A DNA stretch of 64,000 nucleotides from Variovorax paradoxus (GCF_018614955.1 NZ_JAGGNV010000003.1:124001-188000); one strand, 5' to 3'; shown: positions 24,631-32,742, numbered from the stretch's first letter. Notes: generated by a model from the letters alone, not told the origin. A program made the numbers and translations.

Positions 24631-25296
24631 GTGAACCACCTACGCGAGCTCAGACCCATGCTGCTCGATGAGCGGCCGCTCGATGTCGAAGAGCCGGGGT
24701 GGATCTATGAGATCAAGTTCGATGGCTGGCGCCTGATGGCGCGGTTCGGGGATGGAAAGTGCGAGCTGCGCACCCGCCAGGGCGCCAACGCCACCGGGTG
24801 GTTCCCAGAGGTTGTCCAGGCGCTGGCAACCGTTGAGGGCGGCCCCTACGTCACGGACGGGGAGGGGTGCGTGCTCGATGAGATGGGGCGCAGCGACTTC
24901 GATCGATTCCAGGACCGCGCGCGGCGCCGGCGCTGGTACGAGGGCGCGGATCCCGTCGTCTACTGCGTCTTCGACCTGCTGATCGACCAAGGCGAGGACA
25001 TCACGCAGCTGCCGCTCATCGAGCGCAAGGCCCGCCTGGCCAAGCTGCTCGAGGTGCCGCGGCCCAGCGTGCTGTTCGTGAACCACTTCGACAACGAGGA
25101 ACACGACATCCACAGCATCGTCCGCGACGCGGTCGTGCCCTTCGAACTGGAGGGCCTGGTGGCGAAGCGGAAGAACAGCGTCTACCAGCCGGGCATCCGG
25201 TCGAGCGACTGGGTGAAGGTGAAGCGGCGGAACGCCATCCCGGCTCAGCGCTTCAAGCGCGGGCCGAAAAGCAAGGACATCTCGATCGGCCTTTAA
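24631..25296 (+). CDS. Minimal ATP-dependent DNA ligase (adenylation domain)
   Basis: A 221-residue protein corresponding to the nucleotidyltransferase domain of LigD/LigC-type ATP-dependent ligases. Motif I YEIKFDGWR puts the AMP-accepting Lys at residue 29; CVFDLL is motif III; EGLVAKRKNSVYQPG is motif IV; SDWVKVKRR is motif V. It stops before the OB-fold with motif VI, so strand sealing may be reduced or need a partner. The GTG start lies 81 bp from the divergent gene. Likely role: nick repair of phage DNA. Confidence 0.8.
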   Translation: MNHLRELRPMLLDERPLDVEEPGWIYEIKFDGWRLMARFGDGKCELRTRQGANATGWFPEVVQALATVEGGPYVTDGEGCVLDEMGRSDFDRFQDRARRRRWYEGADPVVYCVFDLLIDQGEDITQLPLIERKARLAKLLEVPRPSVLFVNHFDNEEHDIHSIVRDAVVPFELEGLVAKRKNSVYQPGIRSSDWVKVKRRNAIPAQRFKRGPKSKDISIGL

Positions 25297-25335
25297 GTGG
25301 GGTCAGCGCCGACGCAACAGGCAGCGCCCTAGCGG

Positions 25336-25920
25336 CTAGTTGAGCGGTTTGCCTTTGGCTGCTTTGCGTTCCGCAGCCCTCCGCTCTTGACGAGACATCA
25401 TTTTCGGCGCTTGCGTGTGCTGAGCGGCCTTGGCCTTGTTCGCCGCGTGAGCGTCCTGGACGAAATCGATGTGCGTCTGTGAAGGGACACGGAACGAGAA
25501 CACCGTCTGGCCGCCCATGTTGGTCACTGCGAAGTCACCTGTCGTGATCACGTCCATGCCCAGGAGGATGTCGCCCCCCTCGCCACCAGGGAGGATGCCC
25601 TTCGTCACTTCGACGCTGGCGAATTGGACCTTGTTGGGAAGTCGAATGTTGACCAGGTACGTCTCGCACGTGTGGATGCCTGCGACCCCGTGAACTTGCT
25701 TCATTCCAGTCGGCTTGAGCCCTACAGCATCCACGACGCTCTGCGTGATGACGCAGCCAGTGGCGCCGGTATCCCAAATCGCCTTGAAGCCCTTGTAGGC
25801 GTCAGGCCCGAGAGCGTCAGCCTGGGTATGCGCCACGGCGATATGGCAGTCCGTGCGAAGGACGTGCATATAGCCACCATTGTTGCCCCTTACCGTCAGG
25901 GCCCTGATCAGCGTAGCCAC
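25336..25920 (-). CDS. Retropepsin-like aspartic protease
   Basis: A 194-residue protein with the aspartic protease signature FKAIWDTGATGCVIT (catalytic Asp50) and a later GGDILLGMDVI, equivalent to the I(I/L)G.D motif of retroviral-type proteases. Only one DTG is present, so it would act as a homodimer. The last 30 residues are basic (MSRQERRAAERKAAKG). No signal peptide is seen. The partner gene lies five bases upstream, so both form an operon. The substrate is unknown. Confidence 0.75.
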   Translation of the reverse strand: MATLIRALTVRGNNGGYMHVLRTDCHIAVAHTQADALGPDAYKGFKAIWDTGATGCVITQSVVDAVGLKPTGMKQVHGVAGIHTCETYLVNIRLPNKVQFASVEVTKGILPGGEGGDILLGMDVITTGDFAVTNMGGQTVFSFRVPSQTHIDFVQDAHAANKAKAAQHTQAPKMMSRQERRAAERKAAKGKPLN

Positions 25921-25925
25921 CGCGA

Positions 25926-26189
25926 CTAGCTGAAGGCGACGCGCGAGTGGAAAGTCTGCGTGTAAGCAGCGGTTCCTGGTTCAACCTTTTGGACCAGGAA
26001 CGTCCCGCGTTCCAAGCCTCTTGCCTCGGAGGCTTCGACGGCCGAAATCTGGTCCGCGTAGTCCCCGATCACCTGGAGGTCCATGATGACCACGACGCGT
26101 CCGTTGTACTTCTCAACCAACTCTTTCTGATGGTCGAGGTAGTACTGGAAATTCTCTTGGAGAGAGGCCGTCATGGTTTCATTTTCCAC
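25926..26189 (-). CDS. Small partner of the retropepsin-like protease (DUF5678-like)
   Basis: An 87-residue protein: a helical start (ENFQYYLDHQKELVEKYNGR), a strand (VVVIMDLQVIGDYADQISA), a helix, and a final strand (RGTFLVQKVEPG). This layout matches the short DUF5678-type proteins that are encoded beside retropepsin-like genes in many bacteria and archaea. The start is a GTG at 26189, with an in-frame ATG at 26174 as alternative. Whether it is an inhibitor, substrate or adaptor of the protease is unknown. Confidence 0.6.
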   Translation of the reverse strand: MENETMTASLQENFQYYLDHQKELVEKYNGRVVVIMDLQVIGDYADQISAVEASEARGLERGTFLVQKVEPGTAAYTQTFHSRVAFS

Positions 26190-26569
26190 TTGTTATTCCG
26201 CTTTTTTTGTTACGACGCCGAATTCAATGGCGCGATTGTGGACTAAGTTCTGACCGGCATGGCGCGTGTTTGCGAGCATTTCTTCGCGCTCCGGCGCCCA
26301 ATCTGAGCGTAGGTTTCGGCGTAGCTTCGGGCCGAGGCGCCAATTTCCCCCTAGGACAGACCGCGACTCATCATGGGCGTGTGGGGTGCTGTCGCGGGGA
26401 GGGTCATCAGGGGGAATGGATCGGTGCGCGGCCAGGAGAAGAAGGGCCGGTCCGCATCATAAGGAAAACGCTCAGGGCGAGGGCCTCAGGCGCAACCGTC
26501 ACCGTGAGCGCCGTCGCCTCGGGCGTGGGGTTCAAGCGACGGCCGCAATACGCGAGCCGGGTCCGCGGA
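26190..26569. other. Gene-free interval, likely prophage/host junction
   Basis: No convincing gene is seen in these 380 bases. The left part (to about 26230) is AT-rich with a run of seven T and probably holds the promoter of the protease operon. Frames that stay open further on have random-looking composition. It separates phage cargo from a conserved chromosomal gene, so the attachment site probably lies here. The left end of the prophage is outside the window, so no att repeat can be verified. No tRNA gene is visible nearby. Confidence 0.45.
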
Positions 26570-27211
26570 TCAGCGCCACCCGGCCGCCTGCAGCTGCTGC
26601 GCCAGCTGCTGGGCCACCTGCGCATAGCCCTGGGCGTTGGCATGGATGCGATCCGAGCGCAAGGCGGCGTCCGAAAGCACGCGCGCGTACACATTCGGAA
26701 TCAGGAGCGCCTGCTCGGCTTTGGCGACCTCCGCGTAGAACACCGCGTCGCTGAGCGAGCCGATCGCTGCGCGCATCGGTTCTGGCGCGGGAGTGGCGAT
26801 CACGCCGACGTGGGATGTGTGCGCGCGTGCCTGGCGCACGATGGCGGCGAGGTTGTCGATGGTGGCTTGCGATGACATGCCGCGCAGCATGTCGTTGCCG
26901 CCGATGCCGACCAGGATCGCGTCGTAGCGATTGGCGGCCAGCAGACCCTCGAGGCGTTGCAATGCGCCGAGGGATGTGTCGCCGTTGAGTCCTTCGTTGA
27001 CGACCGTCCAGCCGGTCAGTTGCGACAGCTTGCTCGGCCATGCGTCATCGGGTCCCGCGCCGTGGCCCGCGGTGAGGCTGTCGCCCAAGGCCAGCACAGT
27101 CGCGCCCGGCTTGAGCGCTGCTGCGACTGGCGTGCGTTTGCCGCAGGCGCCGAAGACCAGGGCAGTTGAAGAAGCGGCCAGCAGCAGGCCAAGCAGGTTT
27201 CGGCGGTTCAT
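26570..27211 (-). CDS. tesA: SGNH/GDSL esterase, TesA-like lipoprotein
   Basis: A 213-residue SGNH hydrolase. The signal peptide ends in a lipobox VFGAC (Cys22), so the protein is probably a membrane-attached lipoprotein rather than the soluble periplasmic TesA of E. coli. Block I GDSLTAGHG holds the catalytic Ser, block III GGNDML the oxyanion Asn, and block V SDRIHANAQGY the Asp and His. It hydrolyses thioesters or lysophospholipids in the periplasm. First clear host gene. Confidence 0.85.
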   Translation of the reverse strand: MNRRNLLGLLLAASSTALVFGACGKRTPVAAALKPGATVLALGDSLTAGHGAGPDDAWPSKLSQLTGWTVVNEGLNGDTSLGALQRLEGLLAANRYDAILVGIGGNDMLRGMSSQATIDNLAAIVRQARAHTSHVGVIATPAPEPMRAAIGSLSDAVFYAEVAKAEQALLIPNVYARVLSDAALRSDRIHANAQGYAQVAQQLAQQLQAAGWR

Positions 27212-27292
27212 TGGCGGCGCATCGTCGGCGAAAGCGAAGCGCCGCAGTGTAAGCGGCCCGTGCGCAGCGATGCCGATGCGCGCTTCCTGTGC

Positions 27293-27811
27293 CTACAGCT
27301 GCCCGCGGCGCCGGCGCGCGACGCGCACGGCGTCGACCCAGGTGTCGATGTTGAAGCGCTGGCCCGACTCCGCGATGCGCGCACCGGTGATCTGGTGCAG
27401 CGGAATTCGGCGCAGATCGCCCGGCAGTTCGCCGTGGCCGTGGAGGATTCTCTTCTGCACGTCGAGGTGGTCGACCTGCATCGTGCACTCCGCCTTTTGG
27501 CCGCGGGGGTCGAAATAGCGCAGGTGGATGCGCGGCTGTTCGTCGACGACCGCATGTTCGCCCTTGCCTTGGATGAACCACTCGGGCAGCGTATCGGGCG
27601 GCGAATCGCCGCCGCTCACGCGCAGGTCGCCGCGCACGGTCGGAATCTCGAGCGGTATGTGACCCGATCGCACCCTGGCCGCCGCGATGCGGCGTTCGGT
27701 TTCGCGCCGCTCGGCGATGCGGTGCCACGCGATCCACATGATGACGAACAGGAGCAACGCCCCCGTCAACAGCGCCACCAGGAACTGCCATTGCGCAAGT
27801 CCGATGTCCAT
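27293..27811 (-). CDS. Membrane protein with WYL-like C-terminal domain
   Basis: A 172-residue protein with one N-terminal membrane segment (residues about 8-29, WQFLVALLTGALLLFVIMWIAW). The C-terminal half (IHLRYFDPRGQKAECTMQVD, then GELPGDLRRIPLHQITGARI) resembles the small beta-barrel WYL fold, known for binding ligands in transcription regulators. Here it is attached to a membrane anchor and has no HTH. Its function is unknown; the WYL link is from pattern similarity only. Confidence 0.55.
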   Translation of the reverse strand: MDIGLAQWQFLVALLTGALLLFVIMWIAWHRIAERRETERRIAAARVRSGHIPLEIPTVRGDLRVSGGDSPPDTLPEWFIQGKGEHAVVDEQPRIHLRYFDPRGQKAECTMQVDHLDVQKRILHGHGELPGDLRRIPLHQITGARIAESGQRFNIDTWVDAVRVARRRRGQL

Positions 27812-27923
27812 CTGTCCGCTCCCGAGATATAGCCTTTAGTACTCAACCTGTAAATTCTGGGCGTGCGGACTTGGGGTGTCAAACAGCCTCACGGCATAGG
27901 GCGTTCGGCCGGTCGCCCGGCGC

Positions 27924-28766
27924 TCAGTCCTCGTGCGTGTCGTGCGTGGCCACCGCGCCACGGCGCCAGTAGCCCGAGGCCCGGACCCACTTGGGATGGG
28001 CGCTGCGTTCGCCGACCAGGTGGGCGCGCAGCGCCTTGGCGGCGGCCGATTCGCAGGCCGCCCAGGCATGGAAGTCGCCGGCCGGCAGCGTCAGCTTGCG
28101 CAGCGCATCGAGGAGGCCGCTGCCGGTGCCCGGTTCGGCGCCGCGGCGGTGCACCCACTGCAAGTCCAGGCTGGCGCGGGTTTCGAAAGGGATTTCGTCG
28201 GCCTCGCTGTCGACCTCCGCCAGCACCACCGCACGCGCCCCGGCCGGCAGCTCGGCCAGCCGGCGCCAGATGGCGGGCAGGGCGGTGTCGTCGCCGATCA
28301 GGAGGTGCCAGTCGAAGTCGGTCGGGACGATGAAGGAGCCGCGCGGCCCGCCCACACCCAGCAGGTCGCCGACCTTGGCCCGTTCGGCCCACTGGGTGGC
28401 CGGGCCGGCCTCGTGCAGCGCGAAGTCGAGCTCGAGCGTGCCGGCCGCGGCATCGTGGCGGCGCGGCGTGTAGTCGCGCATGGTCGGCTTCGGGCCCTCG
28501 GGCCAGAGCGGTCCGTCGGGGCCGACCGTCGGCACGGTGAGCGCGCCGGTCCCGGCGTCGGGAAAGAAGATCTTGGCGTGGTCGTCGAAGCCGGGGCTGG
28601 TGAAGCCGGCCAGTTCCTCGCCGCCGAGGGTGATGCGGATCAGGTGCGGCGCCACGCGCTGCACCGCGCGCACCTCGAGCTTGCGAAAGCGAAGTTCATG
28701 GCGCACGCGGCGCGGCAGGCGATCGAGGGAAGAAGAAGAAGAAGAAGGGGATGAAAGATCGGTCAT
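27924..28766 (-). CDS. yqjH: Siderophore-interacting protein (ferric-chelate reductase)
   Basis: A 280-residue protein of the SIP (ViuB/YqjH) family. It has an N-terminal FAD-binding barrel (RAVQRVAPHLIRITLGGEEL; the RDYTPRR flavin motif near residue 97) and a C-terminal NAD(P)H-type domain (WHLLIGDDTALPAIWRRLAEL; later FHAWAACESAAAKALRAHL and WVRASGYWRRG). It reduces iron-siderophore complexes in the cytoplasm. Located 4 bp behind the PadR/YqjI-like regulator in one operon. A run of Ser near the start (SSPSSSSSS) comes from AGA/GAA repeats in the complementary strand. Confidence 0.85.
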   Translation of the reverse strand: MTDLSSPSSSSSSLDRLPRRVRHELRFRKLEVRAVQRVAPHLIRITLGGEELAGFTSPGFDDHAKIFFPDAGTGALTVPTVGPDGPLWPEGPKPTMRDYTPRRHDAAAGTLELDFALHEAGPATQWAERAKVGDLLGVGGPRGSFIVPTDFDWHLLIGDDTALPAIWRRLAELPAGARAVVLAEVDSEADEIPFETRASLDLQWVHRRGAEPGTGSGLLDALRKLTLPAGDFHAWAACESAAAKALRAHLVGERSAHPKWVRASGYWRRGAVATHDTHED

Positions 28767-28770
28767 GCGA

Positions 28771-29340
28771 TTAGATGCGTTCGATGTGTTGAGCGGCGCT
28801 GTCGAGCACCGCGGCGAATTCGTGGGCTTGTTGTTCGGTGAGGGGTTCGCGCGCGAGGCGCATGCGCATCGCGAGCTTGAGGTTCTCGATGGCGCGCACC
28901 ACCTGCGGCGGCCGGCCGTGGCGCGGGCCCGCGCCGTCGACGCCGCCTTTCATGCGGGCCATCATCTCGTCGGTGATCTCGCGGTTGGCGGCGAGGAATG
29001 CGCGGCCGGCCTCGGTGATGCTGTAGCGCTTGCGGCCGCCGGCGTCGGCTGCGTCGACGCTCACACAGCCCATTTCTTCGAGCAGCGTGAGCGTGGGATA
29101 GACGATGCCCGGGCTCGGGCTGTAGCTGCCGCCCAGGCGCTCCTCGATGGACTTGATCAGCTCGTAGCCGTGGCTGGGCTTGTCGGCGATGAGCTGCACC
29201 AGCACGAAGCGCAGGCCGCCATGGCCGAAGATGCGCCCGCTGCCCCGGCCGTCGCGTGTGCCGCGCAATCCGCCGCCGCCCATGCCGTCGCCGTGTTCGC
29301 TACGGGGATGGCCGTGTAGAAAGTGTTTGAAAGCTCGCAT
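28771..29340 (-). CDS. yqjI: PadR-family regulator, YqjI-like
   Basis: A 189-residue PadR-type repressor: a His/Gly-rich N-terminus (residues 1-40, HFLHGHPRSEHGDGMGGGG) as in nickel-sensing YqjI, then a winged helix (FVLVQLIADKPSHGYELIKSIEERLGG, SPGIVYPTLTLLEEMG) and a C-terminal helix. In E. coli YqjI represses yqjH in response to nickel, and iron/nickel balance is tied to this pair. Here the regulator precedes yqjH in the same operon instead of lying divergent to it. A PolyA/T-rich operator-like region lies upstream. Confidence 0.85.
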   Translation of the reverse strand: MRAFKHFLHGHPRSEHGDGMGGGGLRGTRDGRGSGRIFGHGGLRFVLVQLIADKPSHGYELIKSIEERLGGSYSPSPGIVYPTLTLLEEMGCVSVDAADAGGRKRYSITEAGRAFLAANREITDEMMARMKGGVDGAGPRHGRPPQVVRAIENLKLAMRMRLAREPLTEQQAHEFAAVLDSAAQHIERI

Positions 29341-29360
29341 GGAATGAGATTTCGATGTCG

Positions 29361-29400
29361 TTATCTGATTTAGTAAAGATATATCTAAATACTATCTTAG
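29361..29400. promoter_or_regulatory. AT-rich operator/promoter region between yqjI and the AraC-type gene
   Basis: A markedly AT-rich island in GC-rich DNA with TATCT at 29362-29366, 29382-29386 and 29393-29397, and the palindrome AGATATATCT at 29377-29386. TATCT/AGATA repeats resemble the type of site used by YqjI. The region lies in the 79-bp divergent space and likely holds both promoters and the autoregulatory operator. Confidence 0.5.
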
Positions 29401-29419
29401 TCAAGTCGCGAGGTGGCTG

Positions 29420-30379
29420 GTGACGAGCCCGCGCCATACCTACATCGCGCGCATCAATCGCGTGATCGATCACATCGACGGCCACCTGGCCGATCCGCTC
29501 GATCTGGCCACGCTGGCCGGGGTGGCGCACTTTTCTTCCTGGCATTTCCACCGCGTGTTCCAGGCCATGACCGGCGAGACGCTGGCCGAGCGCGTGCCGC
29601 GCCGCCGGCTGGAGGTGGCGGCCGGCCGGCTGCTCGGCCTGCCGCCCGAGCCGGTGCTGGCGATCGCGCTCGACGTCGGCTTCGGCTCGGCGGCGGTGTT
29701 CACGCGGGCCTTCAGTGCGCACTTCGGCGTCACGCCCACGCACTGGCGGCGCGGCGCCTTCCGTTCGTGGGCCGAACGCCACCGCATCGAACTCGGCAAG
29801 ATTCATCAAGCCGACCGCAAGGCGCATCGAGCCGTGGCCGAGGCTTTCCGACACGATGAACGTTCCTGGCCCAAGGGCCCTGTTCCGCGTTCAGGAGACC
29901 GCGAAATGAAGATCGAACTAAAGAGCCTGCCGGAGGTCCGCGTGGCCTACATGCGGCACGTCGGCCCGTATGGCGAATCGGGCATCACGCGCACCTGGCA
30001 GCGCTTTGCCGCCTGGTGCGGCGAGCATGGCCTGATGGATGCGCGGCGCACGATGTACGGCGTGAGCCACGACAACCCCGACGTCACGCCGCCGGCGAAG
30101 TGCCGCTACGACGCCTGCATCGAAGTCGGCGAGGGCTTCCGACCTGAAGGCGAGATCGGCGTGCAGACCCTCGGCGGCGGGCGCTATGCCTGCACCGAAT
30201 TCACCGGTCCGTCGACCGAGATCCATGCGGCGTGGATGAAGCTGTGCGACTGGTTGCCGGACAGCGGCTGGCAGCCGGCCGACGGCGCGCCCATCGAGAT
30301 CTATGGCCGCGACTTCGCGATGGACGAGAAGACCGGCGCGTTCAGCTGCACGCTGTGCATGCCGGTCAGACCGCTGTAG
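29420..30379 (+). CDS. AraC-family regulator with GyrI-like effector domain
   Basis: A 319-residue protein. Residues about 5-105 form the AraC two-HTH DNA-binding domain (LDLATLAGVAHFSSWHFHRVFQAMTGETL, later VAIALDVGFGSAAVFTRAFSAHFGVTPTHWR). The C-terminal half (KIELKSLPEVRVAYMRHVGPYG... to EIYGRDFAMDEKTGAFSC) is a GyrI-like small-molecule-binding domain. Rob-like multidrug regulators have this layout. It starts at GTG and is divergent from yqjI. Confidence 0.85.
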   Translation: MTSPRHTYIARINRVIDHIDGHLADPLDLATLAGVAHFSSWHFHRVFQAMTGETLAERVPRRRLEVAAGRLLGLPPEPVLAIALDVGFGSAAVFTRAFSAHFGVTPTHWRRGAFRSWAERHRIELGKIHQADRKAHRAVAEAFRHDERSWPKGPVPRSGDREMKIELKSLPEVRVAYMRHVGPYGESGITRTWQRFAAWCGEHGLMDARRTMYGVSHDNPDVTPPAKCRYDACIEVGEGFRPEGEIGVQTLGGGRYACTEFTGPSTEIHAAWMKLCDWLPDSGWQPADGAPIEIYGRDFAMDEKTGAFSCTLCMPVRPL

Positions 30380-30384
30380 GTGCA

Positions 30385-30434
30385 CCGTTCGGGCTGAGCT
30401 TGTCGAAGCCCTTCGACAAGCTCAGGGCGAACGG
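30385..30434. repeat. REP-like palindrome
   Basis: A near-perfect 50-base palindrome: CCGTTCGGGCTGAGCTTGTC.. pairs with ..GACAAGCTCAGGGCGAACGG around a CTTCGA core. This is a dispersed extragenic palindrome family in Comamonadaceae and related bacteria. It lies at the convergence of the AraC-type and sulfatase genes and can act as a bidirectional terminator. Confidence 0.8.
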
Positions 30435-30436
30435 GG

Positions 30437-31753
30437 TCAGCGCTGCGGCATGTCCTTGACCGAGTAGCCCAGGCTCACGGTCGCGTCGTCTGGAATCGGC
30501 GGCATGCTCGCGTTCCACACCTGCCAGGCCTCGCGCATCGCGGCCAGCCGTTCGGGCTCGCGCGGCGCCTGGTTCGCGCGTTCGCGCTCGTCGGCCGGGA
30601 TGTCGAACAGGTACTCGTTGCCGTCGACCTGCAGGTACTTCCAATCGCCGTCGCGCAGGGCGCGCTGATCGCGATGGTTCATGCGCCAGTGCAGCGGGCG
30701 GTGGAAGCTCGACTTCGCATCGCGCAGCACCGGCAGCAGCGACACGCCGTCGAGCGGGTAGCGCGCATCGGCCTTGGCGCCTGCCGCGTCGAGCATCGTG
30801 GCGGACCAGTCCATCGTCATGCAGTGCTGCGCGCTCTCGCCGCCGGCGCGAATGAGTGCGGGCCAGTGCGCGATCCACGGCACGCGGATGCCGCCCTCGG
30901 TCAGGTCCATCTTGCCGCCGACCAGCGGCCAGTTGTCCGAGAAGCGTTCGCCGCCGTTGTCGCTGGTGAACACGACCAGCGTGTCGTTGGCGACGCCGTG
31001 CTTCTCGAGCGCGGCCTTGATCCAGCCGATGCCTTCGTCCATGTGGTGGATCATGCGGCGGTAGGTATGGATGTTGCCGCCGGTCAGGTCGAACAGGTTG
31101 GCCTTCACGGCCGGCGCCTTGGCCGCGTCCTCGCGCGTTTCCCAGGGCCAGTGCGGCGCGGTGTAGTGCAGGCTCAGGAAGAAGGGCGCGTCCTGGTTCG
31201 CCATGCGCGCCACGTAGTCGACCGCGCGCCGCGAGAGCAGGTCGGTGAGATAGCCCTCTTCCTGCCGATCCTCCCCGCCCGACCAGAGGTCGTGCCGGCC
31301 GCTCGAATCGCAATGCGTGAAGTAGTCGACGCCGCCCGACATCGGGCCGAAGAATTCCTCGTAGCCCGAGCGCAGCGGGCCGAAGGTCGGCGGATAGCCC
31401 AGGTGCCACTTGCCGATGAGCGCGGTGCGATAGCCCGCTTCGCGCAGCAGCGAGGGCAGGGTGGAGTGTTCCGGCGGCAGGCCCAGTGTGGCGCTGCCGC
31501 GGCTCTTGCTGTTGATCGGCTCTTCGGCCGCGCCGCGCAGGCGGTACTGATAGCGCGCCGTCATCAGCGCGAAGCGCGTGGGCGAACACACCGGCGAGTT
31601 CGCATAGCCCTGCGTGAAGCGGATGCCCTTGGCGGCCAGCCGGTCGAGCACCGGCGACACCGGGCCGAAGTCGGCATCGCGGCCGCCGTAGCAGCCGAGG
31701 TCGGCAAAGCCGAGGTCGTCGGCGACGATGAAGACGATGTTGGGACGTTGCAT
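30437..31753 (-). CDS. Arylsulfatase-type sulfatase
   Basis: A 438-residue sulfatase. The metal-binding start NIVFIVADDLGFADLGCYG (D12, D13) and the formylglycine motif VCSPTR (Cys56, to be converted to formylglycine) are present, along with GKWHLG, HYTAPHWPWE and a VVFTSDNGGE metal motif. The start at 31753 puts the Asp-Asp motif at the usual distance; an upstream start at 31801 is less likely. No signal peptide, so it is probably cytoplasmic. It lies 8 bp behind a Bug-type solute-binding gene. Substrate unknown. Confidence 0.85.
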   Translation of the reverse strand: MQRPNIVFIVADDLGFADLGCYGGRDADFGPVSPVLDRLAAKGIRFTQGYANSPVCSPTRFALMTARYQYRLRGAAEEPINSKSRGSATLGLPPEHSTLPSLLREAGYRTALIGKWHLGYPPTFGPLRSGYEEFFGPMSGGVDYFTHCDSSGRHDLWSGGEDRQEEGYLTDLLSRRAVDYVARMANQDAPFFLSLHYTAPHWPWETREDAAKAPAVKANLFDLTGGNIHTYRRMIHHMDEGIGWIKAALEKHGVANDTLVVFTSDNGGERFSDNWPLVGGKMDLTEGGIRVPWIAHWPALIRAGGESAQHCMTMDWSATMLDAAGAKADARYPLDGVSLLPVLRDAKSSFHRPLHWRMNHRDQRALRDGDWKYLQVDGNEYLFDIPADERERANQAPREPERLAAMREAWQVWNASMPPIPDDATVSLGYSVKDMPQR

Positions 31754-31761
31754 GAAAAAGC

Positions 31762-32727
31762 TCAGGGTTGGTAGCCGGATTTCTGGACCACGGGCGCCCA
31801 CTGGGCGCGGTAGGCCTTGAGCATGGCCGTTGTCTGCTCCTGCGTGCTGGCCACCGGCGTCATCAGCGCATCCTTGAAGCGGCGCACGGTGTCCGGGTCC
31901 TGCATGACCTCGCGAATGGCCTGCGACAGGCGAGCGACCTTGTCGCGCGGCATGGCCGCGGGTGCGAAGAAGGTGTTCCAGCCGGTGGCGACCAGGTCGA
32001 GCCCGGCCTCCTTGAAGGTCGGCACCTCGGGCGCGAAGGGCGAACGCTTCGCGCCCGACATGGCGAGGATGCGGACCTTGCCGGCCTGGTGTTGCGGGAT
32101 GACCACGTCCAGCGTGTCGACCGCGATCGGCACCTGGCCGCCGATCAGGTCGGTCAGGAGCGGGCTGGAGCCGCGGTAGCCGACCACCTGCGTCGGCACC
32201 TTGGCCTTCTCGCCCACCATGAGGCCGAAGAAGTGCGGCAGGCTGCCGGTGGCGGGCACGCCGACGTTGGCCTTCTCGGGATTGGCGCGCATCCAGGCCA
32301 GCAGGTGCGACAACTCGCGCACCGGCACGGCGGTCGCCACCGACAGCGCGAACTCGTAGTCGTTGACATGCGAGACCGGCACGAAGTCGCGCTCGGCGTC
32401 GTAGCCGTTGTCCTTGAAGACCAGCGGCGCCACCACCATCACGGCCGGGTTGGCCAGCATCAGCACGTTTTGCGACGCGGGCGTGGCCTTGACCTGCTGG
32501 GCCGCGAGGCGGCCGCCCGCGCCGGGCTTGTTGTCGACCACGACCGGCACGCCGAGCTTGGCCTGCAGCTTGTCGCCCACGATGCGGGCCACGCGGTCGG
32601 TGGCGCCGCCCGGCGCGTAGCCCACCACGATGCGAAGCGGGCTGTCCAGCGGCTGGGCCGCGGCGGCGCAGGCGATGGCGGCCAGGGCGAGGGTGCCGGT
32701 GAGCCGGCGAAGAATGTGTTTCAGCAT
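31762..32727 (-). CDS. Tripartite tricarboxylate transporter (Bug) solute-binding protein
   Basis: A 321-residue Bug-family receptor: signal peptide (MLKHILRRLTGTLALAAIACAAAAQ), then PLRIVVGYAPGGATDRVARIV, VVDNKPGAGGRLAAQQV, VPATGSLPHFFGLMVGEKA and VGYRGSSPLLTDLIGGQVPI, all family hallmarks. These periplasmic proteins bind carboxylates or other small anions. No transporter membrane genes stand nearby, as often with orphan Bug genes. Its position before the sulfatase suggests uptake of a sulfated or aryl compound, which is inference. Confidence 0.85.
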   Translation of the reverse strand: MLKHILRRLTGTLALAAIACAAAAQPLDSPLRIVVGYAPGGATDRVARIVGDKLQAKLGVPVVVDNKPGAGGRLAAQQVKATPASQNVLMLANPAVMVVAPLVFKDNGYDAERDFVPVSHVNDYEFALSVATAVPVRELSHLLAWMRANPEKANVGVPATGSLPHFFGLMVGEKAKVPTQVVGYRGSSPLLTDLIGGQVPIAVDTLDVVIPQHQAGKVRILAMSGAKRSPFAPEVPTFKEAGLDLVATGWNTFFAPAAMPRDKVARLSQAIREVMQDPDTVRRFKDALMTPVASTQEQTTAMLKAYRAQWAPVVQKSGYQP

Positions 32728-32742
32728 GGAGAGGGTTCTCGT

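Noticed and set aside
26407..26694. Minus-strand 95-codon frame overlapping the esterase gene end
   Set aside because: Most of it overlaps tesA codons in another frame, and the remaining part has no RBS or family pattern.
28727..28745. AGA/GAA triplet repeat at the start of yqjH as a phase-variable tract
   Set aside because: The repeats are trinucleotides that encode Ser in frame; length changes would not switch the gene off.
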